A DNA stretch of 64,000 nt from Pelagadaptatus aseana. Its GTDB lineage: Bacteria > Pseudomonadota > Gammaproteobacteria > Pseudomonadales > Cellvibrionaceae. The notes below the pieces were generated by a model. It searched no databases. It was not told the DNA's origin and was given only the letters and a program-made list of their open reading frames with translations. The DNA lies in assembly GCA_040365065.1 (NCBI GenBank), contig BAABNI010000003.1, forward strand, positions 1-64,000, given 5' to 3'. The position numbers were made by a program, and so were the translations under genes. Shown here piece after piece: positions 1 to 8,120 of this stretch (position 1 is its first letter; each line of letters opens with the position of its first letter).

Positions 1-145
1 GTCCCCCACTACTGGGCAGATTCCCACGCGTTACTCACCCGTCCGCCGCTCTACTTGTTTCCGAAGAAACGTTCGCGCTCGACTTGCATGTGTTAGGCCT
101 GCCGCCAGCGTTCAATCTGAGCCATGATCAAACTCTTCAGTTTAA
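1..145 (-). rRNA. rrs: 16S ribosomal RNA, 5' end only (partial)
   Basis: Read on the minus strand this is the start of a bacterial small-subunit rRNA: the GAGTTTGATCATGGCTCAG primer region, then the conserved GAACGCTGGCGGCAGGCCTAA block and the ACGGGTGAGTAACGCGTGGG helix. The gene runs off the left edge, so only about 145 nt are present. The exact mature 5' end is estimated from the usual distance to the GAGTTTGATC block. The sequence is gammaproteobacterial in type. Confidence 0.97.
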
Positions 146-300
146 ATTTTTCGAAATGTCGTACCGACCATTTCTAAACTTGGCTCATTCGCAAATTGAA
201 CAAATTACTTCACATAAATGAATTAATGAGTTACTTACGAATGATAATTTTGTGTTCGCAAAACTATCCCGTAAGCACCCACACGCATTGCTTGATTAAT

Positions 301-336
301 CTTTTAAAGTACTGACAGCTCGCTCGGAGCCTGTCA
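301..336 (-). promoter_or_regulatory. rRNA leader antitermination site (boxB-like hairpin and boxA-like box)
   Basis: On the minus strand a near-perfect hairpin (TGACAGGCTC, loop, GAGCTGTCA; plus-strand 313-336) is followed directly by TACTTTAAAAG (plus-strand 301-311), which resembles the boxA core CTTTAA. The conserved leader string GTGTGGGTGCTTA lies just downstream. This order, hairpin then boxA upstream of 16S, is the known layout of NusB/NusE-dependent rRNA antitermination sites. The match to the boxA consensus is partial. Confidence 0.6.
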
Positions 337-391
337 TAACTGGTTGATTTTGCTAGCCGCTTCAAAGCAGCCCCTCAACCGTGGGATGCGA

Positions 392-419
392 ATTATACGC
401 AGTTCCCAGTGTTTGTAAA
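392..419 (-). promoter_or_regulatory. rrn promoter, proximal (fourth of four)
   Basis: On the minus strand -35 TTTACA and -10 TATAAT are separated by exactly 16 bp, the spacing typical of rrn P1 promoters. A long A/T tract (about 421-455) lies directly upstream of the -35 and could act as an UP element. It is the closest to 16S of four similar promoters and precedes the boxB/boxA leader. Confidence 0.8.
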
Positions 420-546
420 CCGTTTTTTAAGTTTTTTTGAAGATTTTTCAAAGCACTTAAAAGTGGTTTTCAAACCAGAAATCAATCACTTACAAAAGCC
501 TTTTGATTTCTTTTCTCCTTGACCGCCGCAGCGATCAGGGAGGCGC

Positions 547-574
547 ATTATACAGCTCGTTTTGAGCTTGGCAA
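547..574 (-). promoter_or_regulatory. rrn promoter, third of four
   Basis: On the minus strand -35 TTGCCA and -10 TATAAT stand 16 bp apart, followed by the GC-rich start-site region GCGCCTCCC. The A/T-rich stretch at about 578-598 would be its UP element. A GC-rich discriminator is the classical feature of ppGpp-controlled stable RNA promoters. Confidence 0.85.
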
Positions 575-670
575 GCAGTTTTTAAAATCTTTTTTAAACC
601 CTGTTTTGCCTCGAAAAAACCAACTCTAATTAAGCAGTTTTTTCTGCGCTCTCCGTCAGAAGAGGCGCGC

Positions 671-698
671 ATTATACAGTCCGTTTCGACCTTGGCAA
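671..698 (-). promoter_or_regulatory. rrn promoter, second of four
   Basis: On the minus strand -35 TTGCCA and -10 TATAAT have a 16-bp spacer and a GCGCGCC discriminator. A/T runs at about 703-730 lie upstream. It shares its -35, -10, discriminator and flanking layout with the third promoter, so the two look like copies of one module. Confidence 0.85.
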
Positions 699-803
699 CC
701 CCTTAAAAAAACTTTTTTCAAATCTTTTCAGAAGGCTTAATTGCCGTCACAAAAAACCGCTTAACAGCCGGCTTTTGCTGCGCTCCTCAACAGGAGGGCG
801 CGA

Positions 804-832
804 ACTATACGGCCGACCCTGAACGCTTGCAA
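804..832 (-). promoter_or_regulatory. rrn promoter, distal (first of four)
   Basis: On the minus strand -35 TTGCAA and -10 TATAGT have a 17-bp spacer, followed by TCGCGCCC. An A/T-rich segment at about 836-860 lies upstream. It is the furthest from 16S, beginning just past the tyrS terminator. Confidence 0.75.
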
Positions 833-863
833 GTGGTTTTTGAACTATTTATTTCAAACCATA

Positions 864-889
864 AAAAAGCCCGCTTTTGCGGGCTTTTT
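864..889 (-). terminator. Rho-independent terminator after tyrS
   Basis: A perfect GC-rich hairpin (AGCCCGC, TTTT loop, GCGGGCT) is flanked by A and T runs on both sides. It lies about 20 bp past the tyrS stop and insulates tyrS from the rRNA promoters beyond it. Confidence 0.92.
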
Positions 890-909
890 ATAATCAATCA
901 GGCCGGGAC

Positions 910-2202
910 TCAGACAACCCTGAACAAATGATTTTTCTTTTTACCCAACTTCACTAAAAAGAAACGACCATACAGTGCCTTTTCAGCAGCAAAGCACTCC
1001 GCCACCTTCATATTATCTTCCATTCCCTTGGGCTCACCATTGAAAAGAACCGCATTACGACCCAGAGCATCTTTCGCTTCACGGGCCGCTTTGACCATCC
1101 CGCTTTCCGCCAAGACTGTTGTGAGAGGTTTTTCAGCTACATCCGCCAACGCCAATTCCGTAAAAGGCAGCCCATCGAGAGCCAGCTGCTCCAGATCAGC
1201 CTCACTCAGGTCCGCCAAATCACCACTGAACATCGCCTCAGTAATACGCTCTGCGGCCGCCAACCCCTCCTCACCATGAATCAGGCGCGTCACTTCTTTG
1301 GCCAGCACACCCTGAGCCTGAGGACGCCCTTGCGCCTCACTGTCCTGCTTTTCAATTAATGCAATCTCTTCAACACTTAAGAAGGTGAAGTATTTAAGGA
1401 ATTTATAGACATCGGCGTCGGCGGTGTTAAGCCAGAACTGATAAAAGGCATAAGGCGAAGTCTTAGAGGAGTCGAGCCAGATAGTACCGGACTCGGTTTT
1501 ACCAAACTTGGTACCGTCCGCCTTTGTTACCAACGGCAAAGTCAAACCGAAGACCTGACCACCGTGCAGCTTGCGAGCCAGATCCACACCGCCAACAATA
1601 TTGCCCCATTGATCCGAACCGCCGATCTGCAAGGTACAACTGTTTCTTTTATACAGCTCGGCAAAATCGAAAGACTGCAACAACATATAGGTGAACTCAG
1701 TAAAAGATATACCAGCACCCTCACGATCAATGCGCTGCTTAACCGATTCCTTATTGATCATATTATTGACGGAGAAGTGCTTACCGACATCGCGCAGAAA
1801 ATCCAGAATACTGACATCCGCCGTCCAGTCCAGATTATTGACAACCTCGGCCGAATTTTTACCACAATCAAAATCAATAAACGCGGATACCTGCGCACGA
1901 ATCTTATCCACCCAGGTAGCCACGACATCCGGTGTATTGAGCTTACGCTCCTGCGCCTTAAAGCTCGGATCACCAATCAAACCGGTGGCACCACCCACCA
2001 GAGCCACCGGTTTATGCCCCGCCAACTGAAAACGGCGCAAGGTTAATAAAGGCACTAAGCTGCCAATATGAAGGCTGTCTGCCGTGGGATCAAAACCACA
2101 ATACAATGTGCGCGAAGCCTCAGCCAAATGTTCCACCAGATTGTCTTCGCCGGTCATTTGAGCGACCAGGCCACGAGCCTTCAAATCATCAAGCAGGTTC
2201 AT
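910..2202 (-). CDS. tyrS: tyrosyl-tRNA synthetase
   Basis: Class I aminoacyl-tRNA synthetase that charges tRNA-Tyr in the cytoplasm. The N-terminal Rossmann domain shows the HIGS signature (DSLHIGSLVPL) and the substrate-pocket string GGATGLIGDPS, and the second signature is KFGKT (GTKFGKTESG). A C-terminal S4-like RNA-binding region ends the protein. About 430 residues is close to the E. coli enzyme (424). Two starts are possible: GTG at 2211 with AAAGG six bases upstream, or ATG at 2202; I chose ATG because the N-terminus then aligns with family members. The gene is monocistronic with its own terminator and is divergent from the endopeptidase gene, as in Pseudomonas. Confidence 0.97.
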   Translation of the reverse strand: MNLLDDLKARGLVAQMTGEDNLVEHLAEASRTLYCGFDPTADSLHIGSLVPLLTLRRFQLAGHKPVALVGGATGLIGDPSFKAQERKLNTPDVVATWVDKIRAQVSAFIDFDCGKNSAEVVNNLDWTADVSILDFLRDVGKHFSVNNMINKESVKQRIDREGAGISFTEFTYMLLQSFDFAELYKRNSCTLQIGGSDQWGNIVGGVDLARKLHGGQVFGLTLPLVTKADGTKFGKTESGTIWLDSSKTSPYAFYQFWLNTADADVYKFLKYFTFLSVEEIALIEKQDSEAQGRPQAQGVLAKEVTRLIHGEEGLAAAERITEAMFSGDLADLSEADLEQLALDGLPFTELALADVAEKPLTTVLAESGMVKAAREAKDALGRNAVLFNGEPKGMEDNMKVAECFAAEKALYGRFFLVKLGKKKNHLFRVV

Positions 2203-2409
2203 ATTTTCCACAAAACACCTTTAAATAAAGTCACATCGCAGGGCCCAATAAGGTATGCTGCTTCCCGCGAAAAGCGGCCAAGATACCGAATCTTCGACTA
2301 AAAACAAGATCTGACCTGCGGCCTAAGCCTTACAGGTGATTTTTTGAACAATTTCTGCTATAAAATTAGCAAGTTAGAATCAAAAACTAAGCTCAACTAT
2401 AGATCAGAC

Positions 2410-3780
2410 ATGCAACGCACTGAAAATCATAAGAAAAAGCAAATTTCAGCCCTTTTAAATGCCTTTCCCAAGCAGCATCTGATGATTCTCGCGGGATTGG
2501 TAACGACACTGCTCGCATTTCTGATTATTCCCACCTCAGACCAAGCCGAAGCCAAGCGCTCTGAACTGCCCCTTGCCATTAAACTACTGCCCCAGCAACA
2601 CGCTGAGCTGCTTGCCAAAACCGAAACGCCGGTTGCCCCAAAATTTGAAGAACCCGCATGGCATCTTGAAACGGTTAAGCCTGGAGACAATCTGTCACTG
2701 ATTTTTCAACGCGCCGGACTGAGCGACCGGGCCCTCTATGAATTTATGGCTGCCAATAAAGCAGCAAGCGCCCTAAAGCGCATCCACCCGGGCCATAAAA
2801 TTGAATTTCAAATAGAGGATCGTCAGCTTCAGGCCCTGCAATACAGCAAAGATCCGTTATCGACTCTCAAATTTACCCGCAACGGCACCAGCTTCGACAG
2901 CGAACAACTGGACCGCCAGCCGGATCTACACACAGCTTATCGCGAAGCCACCATCAACGATTCATTATTTATGGCCGGCAAACGCGCGCAAATGGATGCC
3001 AATTTGATTATGGAACTGGCCAATATTTTTGGCTGGGATGTCGATTTCGCCCTCGATATTCGTCAGGGCGATTCCTTTAAAGTCATGTACCAAGAAAAAT
3101 TTCTGGATGGCGAGAAACTTGGTAACGGCCCGATCCTGGCGGCAGAGTTTATTAATCAAGGCCGCGCTTACAAAGCCGTGCGCTATGAAGACAGCAAGGG
3201 CAACGTCCACTACTACACCCCCGAAGGCCACACCATGCGCAAGGAATTCCTGCGCACACCTGTCGACTTCGCCCGCATCAGCTCCCATTTCAATCTGCGC
3301 CGTAAACATCCGGTCCTCAACAAAATTCGCGCACATAAGGGCACAGATTACGCAGCCCCCAGAGGCACGCCCATCAAAGCAGCGGGTGATGGCAAAGTTA
3401 TCCATGCCGGCCGCAAGGGCGGTTATGGCAATACCGTTATCATCCAACACGGTCAAACCTATAAAACCCTCTACGCCCATCTGAACAAATTTCGCCGTGG
3501 TGTTCGCAGCGGTAGCCGGGTCAAACAAGGGCAGATCATCGGTTATGTTGGCTCAACGGGTCTGGCCACCGGACCCCATCTTCACTATGAATTTTACGTT
3601 AATGGCGCGGTGCGCAACCCGGTCACCGTCAAGTTACCCAAGGCCAAATCCATTGCCAAAAGCGAGCTGAATCGTTTCAAGCAACAGACCCAGCCGCTTC
3701 TTGCCAATATGGACGGATTCCATCAGCAAACGCTCTATGCCCAAGCCGCAAACACCAATCAGCAACAAGACAATGGCTAA
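2410..3780 (+). CDS. mepM: LysM/M23 peptidoglycan endopeptidase (MepM-like)
   Basis: Predicted to cut peptide cross-links in the sacculus and so make room for new wall. From the ATG chosen here (456 residues) there is an N-terminal membrane anchor (about 20-42), a LysM/OapA-type segment (about 85-135, VKPGDNLSLIFQRAGLS) and a C-terminal M23 domain with the zinc ligands HKGTD and HLH (GPHLHYEF). An upstream TTG at 2344 would add 22 residues but gives a poor N-terminus. No strong ribosome site precedes either start. The stop overlaps the start of anmK by 8 bp, so a wall-cutting enzyme is co-translated with a muropeptide-recycling kinase. The tyrS/mepM/anmK order is conserved in pseudomonads. 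Confidence 0.92.
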   Translation: MQRTENHKKKQISALLNAFPKQHLMILAGLVTTLLAFLIIPTSDQAEAKRSELPLAIKLLPQQHAELLAKTETPVAPKFEEPAWHLETVKPGDNLSLIFQRAGLSDRALYEFMAANKAASALKRIHPGHKIEFQIEDRQLQALQYSKDPLSTLKFTRNGTSFDSEQLDRQPDLHTAYREATINDSLFMAGKRAQMDANLIMELANIFGWDVDFALDIRQGDSFKVMYQEKFLDGEKLGNGPILAAEFINQGRAYKAVRYEDSKGNVHYYTPEGHTMRKEFLRTPVDFARISSHFNLRRKHPVLNKIRAHKGTDYAAPRGTPIKAAGDGKVIHAGRKGGYGNTVIIQHGQTYKTLYAHLNKFRRGVRSGSRVKQGQIIGYVGSTGLATGPHLHYEFYVNGAVRNPVTVKLPKAKSIAKSELNRFKQQTQPLLANMDGFHQQTLYAQAANTNQQQDNG

Positions 3781-4906
3781 CGGCTTATATATAGGCCTTA
3801 TGTCGGGCACCAGCGTCGATGGCATAGACGCGGCACTGACGGAAATCACCGACGGCAACACCAGATTACTGAAAAGCTGCAGCCTGAGCTTTCCGACAGA
3901 GATACGCAACAACATTCTGCACCTCTGCAGCCAGGGCCCGAATGAAATAGCGCGCATGGCAACACTGGACCGCCAACTGGGAGAGCTGTTTGCCCAAGCC
4001 TGCATAAAACTACTCTCTGAAGCTCAAATCAGCGCCGCTAATATTCAAGCCATTGGCAGCCATGGCCAGACCATCCGACACCAACCGAGAAGCACCGATC
4101 ACAAGGCCTACAGCGTCCAGATTGGCGACCCGAACACCATTGCCGAAATAACCGGCATCACCACCATTGCCGACTTTCGCCGTCGCGATATTGCCGCAGG
4201 TGGAGAAGGTGCACCTCTGGTACCGGCTTTCCATCAGGCCACTTTCGCCAACAGCAACAACAACCGGTTGATTTTAAACATCGGCGGCATGGCCAACATC
4301 AGCATTCTTGATAGCGAAGCCGAATACGGGGGACTTGATACCGGACCGGGCAATGTCTTGATGGACGCCTGGATTCAACAGCAACGCGGTGTGGACTTTG
4401 ATAGAAACGGCGACTGGGCCAGAAGTGGAAATGTCATCACGCCATTGCTTCAGCAACTTATGAGTCACCCGTTTTTCGCGGCCGCCCCACCCAAAAGCAC
4501 GGGGCGAGAAAGTTTTAATTTAACGTGGCTATCAACCGAGCTGGATCGATTTTACGCAGACAACGGCATCACAACCCAAGCACCTGCTGAAGATATTCAG
4601 GCCACCTTGCTGGCATTCACTGCCAGAACGATCGCTGAGGCAATCAATCAGTATGCGCCCAACACCCGACAAGTATTCTGCTGTGGCGGGGGCGCCTTTA
4701 ACCAAGCCCTCACTGACACCCTCAAAACCCTGCTACCAAAACATGAAGTCAGTGATACCGGGGCGCTCGGGATAGCTCCACAACAAGTTGAATCTGCAGC
4801 GTTTGCCTGGCTAGCCCACCAAACGCTCCATCAACTGGGGGGAAATTGCCCCAAAGCAACCGGAGCCAGAGCAACGCGAATTTTGGGCGGCATTTACCAA
4901 GCCTGA
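3773..4906 (+). CDS. anmK: anhydro-N-acetylmuramic acid kinase
   Basis: AnmK opens the 1,6-anhydro ring of anhMurNAc released from peptidoglycan and phosphorylates it to MurNAc-6-phosphate. The N-terminus GLYIGLMSGTSVDGIDAAL carries the family's phosphate-binding motif. Further hallmarks are GSHGQTIRH, the NIGGMANIS segment, DTGPGN and the CCGGGAFN motif near the C-terminus. At 377 residues it is of normal length. I placed the start at the ATG overlapping the mepM stop, because the 24 residues upstream are merely the mepM 3' end in another frame. Confidence 0.97.
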   Translation: MANGLYIGLMSGTSVDGIDAALTEITDGNTRLLKSCSLSFPTEIRNNILHLCSQGPNEIARMATLDRQLGELFAQACIKLLSEAQISAANIQAIGSHGQTIRHQPRSTDHKAYSVQIGDPNTIAEITGITTIADFRRRDIAAGGEGAPLVPAFHQATFANSNNNRLILNIGGMANISILDSEAEYGGLDTGPGNVLMDAWIQQQRGVDFDRNGDWARSGNVITPLLQQLMSHPFFAAAPPKSTGRESFNLTWLSTELDRFYADNGITTQAPAEDIQATLLAFTARTIAEAINQYAPNTRQVFCCGGGAFNQALTDTLKTLLPKHEVSDTGALGIAPQQVESAAFAWLAHQTLHQLGGNCPKATGARATRILGGIYQA

Positions 4907-4976
4907 CTCGACTGTTAAACTTTGCCCTCGCGTTTACAAAAACAATAAAAACAGAACACAGACCAACCGTATCCGT

Positions 4977-5918
4977 ATGCCAAGCTATAACTCCCTATTT
5001 ATTGCCATTGTGATGGCCACCCTGTGGATCGTTGCGCCAACAAGTTGGGCACAAAATTCCGAGCTGCAGAAAATCCAACAACAACGGCAGGAACTCTCCG
5101 ATGAGTACGACACCCTGAAATCACGCTTGCAACGGCAGCGCACTGACCTCGAAGAAGCCAAACAGTCGCTAAGCAAAACGAAAGCCGAAATGACCGAGGT
5201 GTTTGCCCGAGCCAAAACCGATCCCACTGAGCGCAATGTGCGCCAGGCAACTCTGATTTCGATAACCCACAACCGCAAACTGGACCGGGTTGAGCGCGTT
5301 GAGAACCGTGTTGCAGACACCCAGCAGCGCCTGACCGGCATCGAAATATCACAGGCCAAGCTGACGCGTAACGAAGCCAGCATCAAGCAAAAACTGGCGC
5401 AACAGGAAAAGCTGCGACAACAACAGAAACGCCAAGCTGAACTGGCAGCCAATGCCAAGCGGGAAGCCAGTCAGAAAAAAAACGTGACCAAACCGGCAGC
5501 CAAACCTGTTGTTGTCAGCAAACCGGAACCACCAAAACAACCTGTAAAACCGGCGCGTAAAGCCGGCTGGCCCAGTTTGAAACAACCTCACAGCGATGAT
5601 ATCCGGTTCGCCAAAGCCGCCATCAACGCTGCGCAGAAACAGCTCGAAAAAGGCGATAAGGCTCTGCTTCCGAAAGTGTTCATCGTCGCCAAGCAATCTT
5701 TTGGCTCCAAGCGCATGAGCTACATCGGTGACGACCTCTATTCCGTAACCGCGCCATTGAATGCCGGTAACCAGAAGGTCACACTGTTTAAAACCGATTT
5801 CTGGATCGATGTACCAAGCGACAGCCACTTGCAGCCCCATCGCATCATCTATGACACAACATCCCTGTCAAAACCGCAGCTTTATATTATTAAAGAGGAA
5901 CAGCTGGGTGGAGGCTAA
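4977..5918 (+). CDS. secreted coiled-coil protein of unknown function
   Basis: No known family recognised. The N-terminus is a clear Sec signal peptide (hydrophobic core at about residues 7-20, likely cleavage after SWA). A long Q/E/K/R-rich coiled coil follows (about 27-165), then a K/P-rich linker (about 165-195) and a folded-looking C-terminal part (about 205-313) with aromatic and beta-like segments. Layout resembles periplasmic EnvC/FlhB-like coiled-coil adaptors but lacks their catalytic or LytM motifs. Its start lies 70 bp after anmK, so it may belong to the mepM-anmK transcription unit. It converges on the DsrE-like gene with only 6 bp between the stops. Confidence 0.8.
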   Translation: MPSYNSLFIAIVMATLWIVAPTSWAQNSELQKIQQQRQELSDEYDTLKSRLQRQRTDLEEAKQSLSKTKAEMTEVFARAKTDPTERNVRQATLISITHNRKLDRVERVENRVADTQQRLTGIEISQAKLTRNEASIKQKLAQQEKLRQQQKRQAELAANAKREASQKKNVTKPAAKPVVVSKPEPPKQPVKPARKAGWPSLKQPHSDDIRFAKAAINAAQKQLEKGDKALLPKVFIVAKQSFGSKRMSYIGDDLYSVTAPLNAGNQKVTLFKTDFWIDVPSDSHLQPHRIIYDTTSLSKPQLYIIKEEQLGGG

Positions 5919-5926
5919 GCCCAGCT
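5902..5926. repeat. hairpin spanning two convergent stop codons
   Basis: Perfect 7-bp arms AGCTGGG/CCCAGCT with an 11-base loop span the end of the coiled-coil gene and the last codon of the DsrE-like gene. There is no T-run, so it is at best a weak bidirectional end signal. Confidence 0.35.
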
Positions 5927-6404
5927 AAAAGTAAACGTAACCTTCGCGCTCTACCAGCCTTTCTTCTTCTGCCGGCCCGAATGGCACCGTACCGACAAAT
6001 GGCATCAGATCATTGCGATCGCGGCCAAGAACCCCGGTCTGGGTCTCGCACACCTGAATATCAACAACCCCAAAAGCAGATAAGCGTGCAGCCAGATCAA
6101 CCAAACCCTTATGCTCGCGGTAATTGTCGCGAAAGAACACCGATACGTCCGGTCCATGCAAAACAAAGCTGGCGGGGGACATCTGCCCTCTAAGACGACC
6201 ATCCAGAAACAGGGTCTCTGCACGTGCCAGAGCCTTGTATAAATCCGACGGAGTGTGATTATCGAGCTCCGCCAGATAACCATTAGCCTGAGGCAGCATG
6301 GCAGGCTCAGGCACAACAACTGCAGAGCCCTCTATTTCGCCCTCTACAGCGGCGTTTCCGGCAACCGGGAAAGCAAGGGTGAGCAACAACAGATAACGAA
6401 TCAT
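5925..6404 (-). CDS. exported DsrE-family protein
   Basis: A small protein with a signal peptide (about 1-19, ending GNAA) and a DsrE/DsrF-like fold. The segment FVLHGPDVSVFFRDNYR, the string GVVDIQVCETQTGVLG and the closing VPFGPAEEERLVEREGYVYF match the pattern of periplasmic DsrE-like proteins, including the single conserved Cys at about 117. Family members in sulfur oxidisers relay sulfur, but in ordinary gammaproteobacteria the role is unknown. It follows erpA by 41 bp on the same strand, so a link to Fe-S or sulfur handling is possible but only inferred. Confidence 0.75.
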   Translation of the reverse strand: MIRYLLLLTLAFPVAGNAAVEGEIEGSAVVVPEPAMLPQANGYLAELDNHTPSDLYKALARAETLFLDGRLRGQMSPASFVLHGPDVSVFFRDNYREHKGLVDLAARLSAFGVVDIQVCETQTGVLGRDRNDLMPFVGTVPFGPAEEERLVEREGYVYF

Positions 6405-6445
6405 ATCCTGAACCTCACACAGCCCCTCAAAGGAAAGCGGAGAAT

Positions 6446-6799
6446 CTATACCGTAAAGGAAGCACCGCAGCCACAGGTGGAGCTGGCATTGGGATTTTGA
6501 ATCAAGAAACGCGAGCCCTGCAGCCCTTCTTCATAATCTACCTGCGAACCCACCAGATAGGGATAACTCATGGCGTCCAGCAGCACCTTAATACCATCCT
6601 GTTCGATTACGGCATCATCATCAGCAACGGCTTCATCAAAAGTAAAACCGTATTGAAAACCAGAGCAGCCACCGCCAGTGACGTAAACCCGGAGTTTCAA
6701 TTCCGGGTTTTCCTCTTCTTCTATAAGATTCTGAACCTTCTGAGTAGCTCTGGGCGTCACCAGTAGCGCCTGAGGGACGAATGTTTGCGGCGCAGACAT
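6446..6799 (-). CDS. erpA: A-type iron-sulfur carrier ErpA
   Basis: ErpA delivers Fe-S clusters to apo-proteins such as the isoprenoid enzymes IspG and IspH. The three cluster-binding cysteines are present in their standard places: GGGCSGFQYGF and the C-terminal STCGCGASF. I chose the ATG with GGAGAA 6 bases upstream, giving 117 residues, close to the E. coli protein (114); the ATG 7 codons earlier lacks a good ribosome site. It has a recognisable promoter of its own between it and the bactofilin gene. Confidence 0.96.
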   Translation of the reverse strand: MSAPQTFVPQALLVTPRATQKVQNLIEEEENPELKLRVYVTGGGCSGFQYGFTFDEAVADDDAVIEQDGIKVLLDAMSYPYLVGSQVDYEEGLQGSRFLIQNPNASSTCGCGASFTV

Positions 6800-6830
6800 T
6801 ATCTTCTCCATAAATAACAACTATTTGGGC

Positions 6831-6860
6831 ATTATCCCTTTACCCAAGTAAAACAGTCAA
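6831..6860 (-). promoter_or_regulatory. predicted erpA promoter
   Basis: On the minus strand -35 TTGACT and -10 GATAAT are 18 bp apart, about 30 bp upstream of the erpA start, inside the short bactofilin-erpA gap. It would let erpA be expressed independently of the upstream genes. Confidence 0.6.
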
Positions 6861-6871
6861 TTATTAAGATA

Positions 6872-7300
6872 CTATCCGGCCGCGGTTTCAGATGAACCCT
6901 CGACCTCAGGAGCAGCTTTGGCCTTAGCCTTGGCTCCGTTATAAACCAGACTGCCATTCACCTGCGCGCCTTTCACCATTTCAATCAGGTTGTAGTGCAC
7001 ATTACCACTGACAGCCGCTTTGGCAGCCAGCTCAATATGCTTGCTGGAATGCACATCACCATTGACCGTACCGTTGATGACGACGGTCGGCACCTTGATC
7101 TGTCCCTCAACCAACCCTTTGTCGACAATTCGAACCCGGGCATCGGAGCCGTCTTCCGCAAAAATATTGCCGCGAACACGACCTTCCACTTCCAGATTCC
7201 CGGTAAAATGTATATCTCCCACCACTTCGGTGGTTTTGGAAATTAATGTCGTACTACCCGCTGCAAAGCCCATAGAGCTCTCCTTACTTTTACCCCACAT
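6872..7300 (-). CDS. bactofilin (polymer-forming cytoskeletal protein)
   Basis: Bactofilins self-assemble into filaments that position wall or polar machinery. This 142-residue protein has the short N-terminal tail, then a right-handed beta-helix repeat region (about 20-115) with the regular pattern of small and hydrophobic residues (EVEGRVRGNI, KVPTVVINGTVNGDV, AAVSGNVHYN) seen throughout the family. A short Ala/Lys-rich tail ends it. It starts 5 bases after the DUF6776 stop with AGGAG in front, so the two are co-translated; DUF6776 supplies a membrane-anchored partner candidate. Confidence 0.92.
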   Translation of the reverse strand: MWGKSKESSMGFAAGSTTLISKTTEVVGDIHFTGNLEVEGRVRGNIFAEDGSDARVRIVDKGLVEGQIKVPTVVINGTVNGDVHSSKHIELAAKAAVSGNVHYNLIEMVKGAQVNGSLVYNGAKAKAKAAPEVEGSSETAAG

Positions 7301-7305
7301 TTAAC

Positions 7306-8046
7306 TCAATTCTCCTGTACCAACCAACCGAACTTCTTCTCGACTACGACAGACTTGTCGCCAAGAGAACGAGCTGTCAATTCAATACGCTCTGGTTCAA
7401 ATCCTTCAGGCAAAATCAGTCGCCCTTCCAGAGTTTGAAAGTATTTAAAACGCAGTTTGATGCGGTCATAGCTGACCTTGTCTGAAACGTCCTTTAACGG
7501 CAGTGTCATCAACTGCTCTCCCTGCCGACCGAAAATTTCAAAGGTCAAATAGCCGTTCAGCATTTTGTGATTGGTGGCTAGCTGTTGAACCACCAACTTG
7601 TATTCATAGTGACGTGCGACGCCGGTGGAGATGACATTAAGGGAACCGATGGTCAAACCACTTTTGTTGTCTGTCGGAGACATAAGACCACGGTAAAAAC
7701 TGATGTCTTCTTTCAATGCCGCAATCTGCGCCTTGAGCTCGATCACTTCAGCACGAACCTCTTCACTGGCCTTGCGGTCGACTTGTGAGCCCAGCTTAAG
7801 ATTTGCGACGTCCTGGCGCAGACCATCAATTTGTTTGTTCTTCTCTTCGACTTCCAGACGTAATTCATCGCGCTCGGAAATGGCAATCGCCTGCTGCGCC
7901 TGCCCCTCTCTCAACCCAAAAAAGTAACTGAACCAGGACATACCAATGAGCAGAATCAGAGTGGCCGACGTGATCGCCAGCCTGATCCACGGTCGGTGCG
8001 TCACAACGACCATGCGATGCTGCTTACTGCCTTTTACAGCGGTCAT
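7306..8046 (-). CDS. DUF6776 inner-membrane coiled-coil protein
   Basis: A 246-residue bitopic protein: a cytoplasmic N-terminus of about 20 residues, one membrane helix (about 23-45), a coiled coil (about 50-115) and a C-terminal beta-rich domain (about 120-246). It belongs to the DUF6776 family found next to bactofilin and erpA in pseudomonads; the function is unknown. Its topology, with most of the protein periplasmic, and tight coupling to the bactofilin gene suggest a joint role in envelope organisation, which is an inference. Confidence 0.8.
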   Translation of the reverse strand: MTAVKGSKQHRMVVVTHRPWIRLAITSATLILLIGMSWFSYFFGLREGQAQQAIAISERDELRLEVEEKNKQIDGLRQDVANLKLGSQVDRKASEEVRAEVIELKAQIAALKEDISFYRGLMSPTDNKSGLTIGSLNVISTGVARHYEYKLVVQQLATNHKMLNGYLTFEIFGRQGEQLMTLPLKDVSDKVSYDRIKLRFKYFQTLEGRLILPEGFEPERIELTARSLGDKSVVVEKKFGWLVQEN

Positions 8047-8120
8047 ACTGTGCTGTCTCCTTACTATTATTGTTATCGCTGTTTACAGCGTTGAGCCGAT
8101 TCTCTAGACAGCACCATTAC

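Noticed and set aside
150..900. CRISPR array, because of spaced repeated blocks
   Set aside because: The repeated blocks are promoter modules at unequal spacing with no uniform repeats and spacers.
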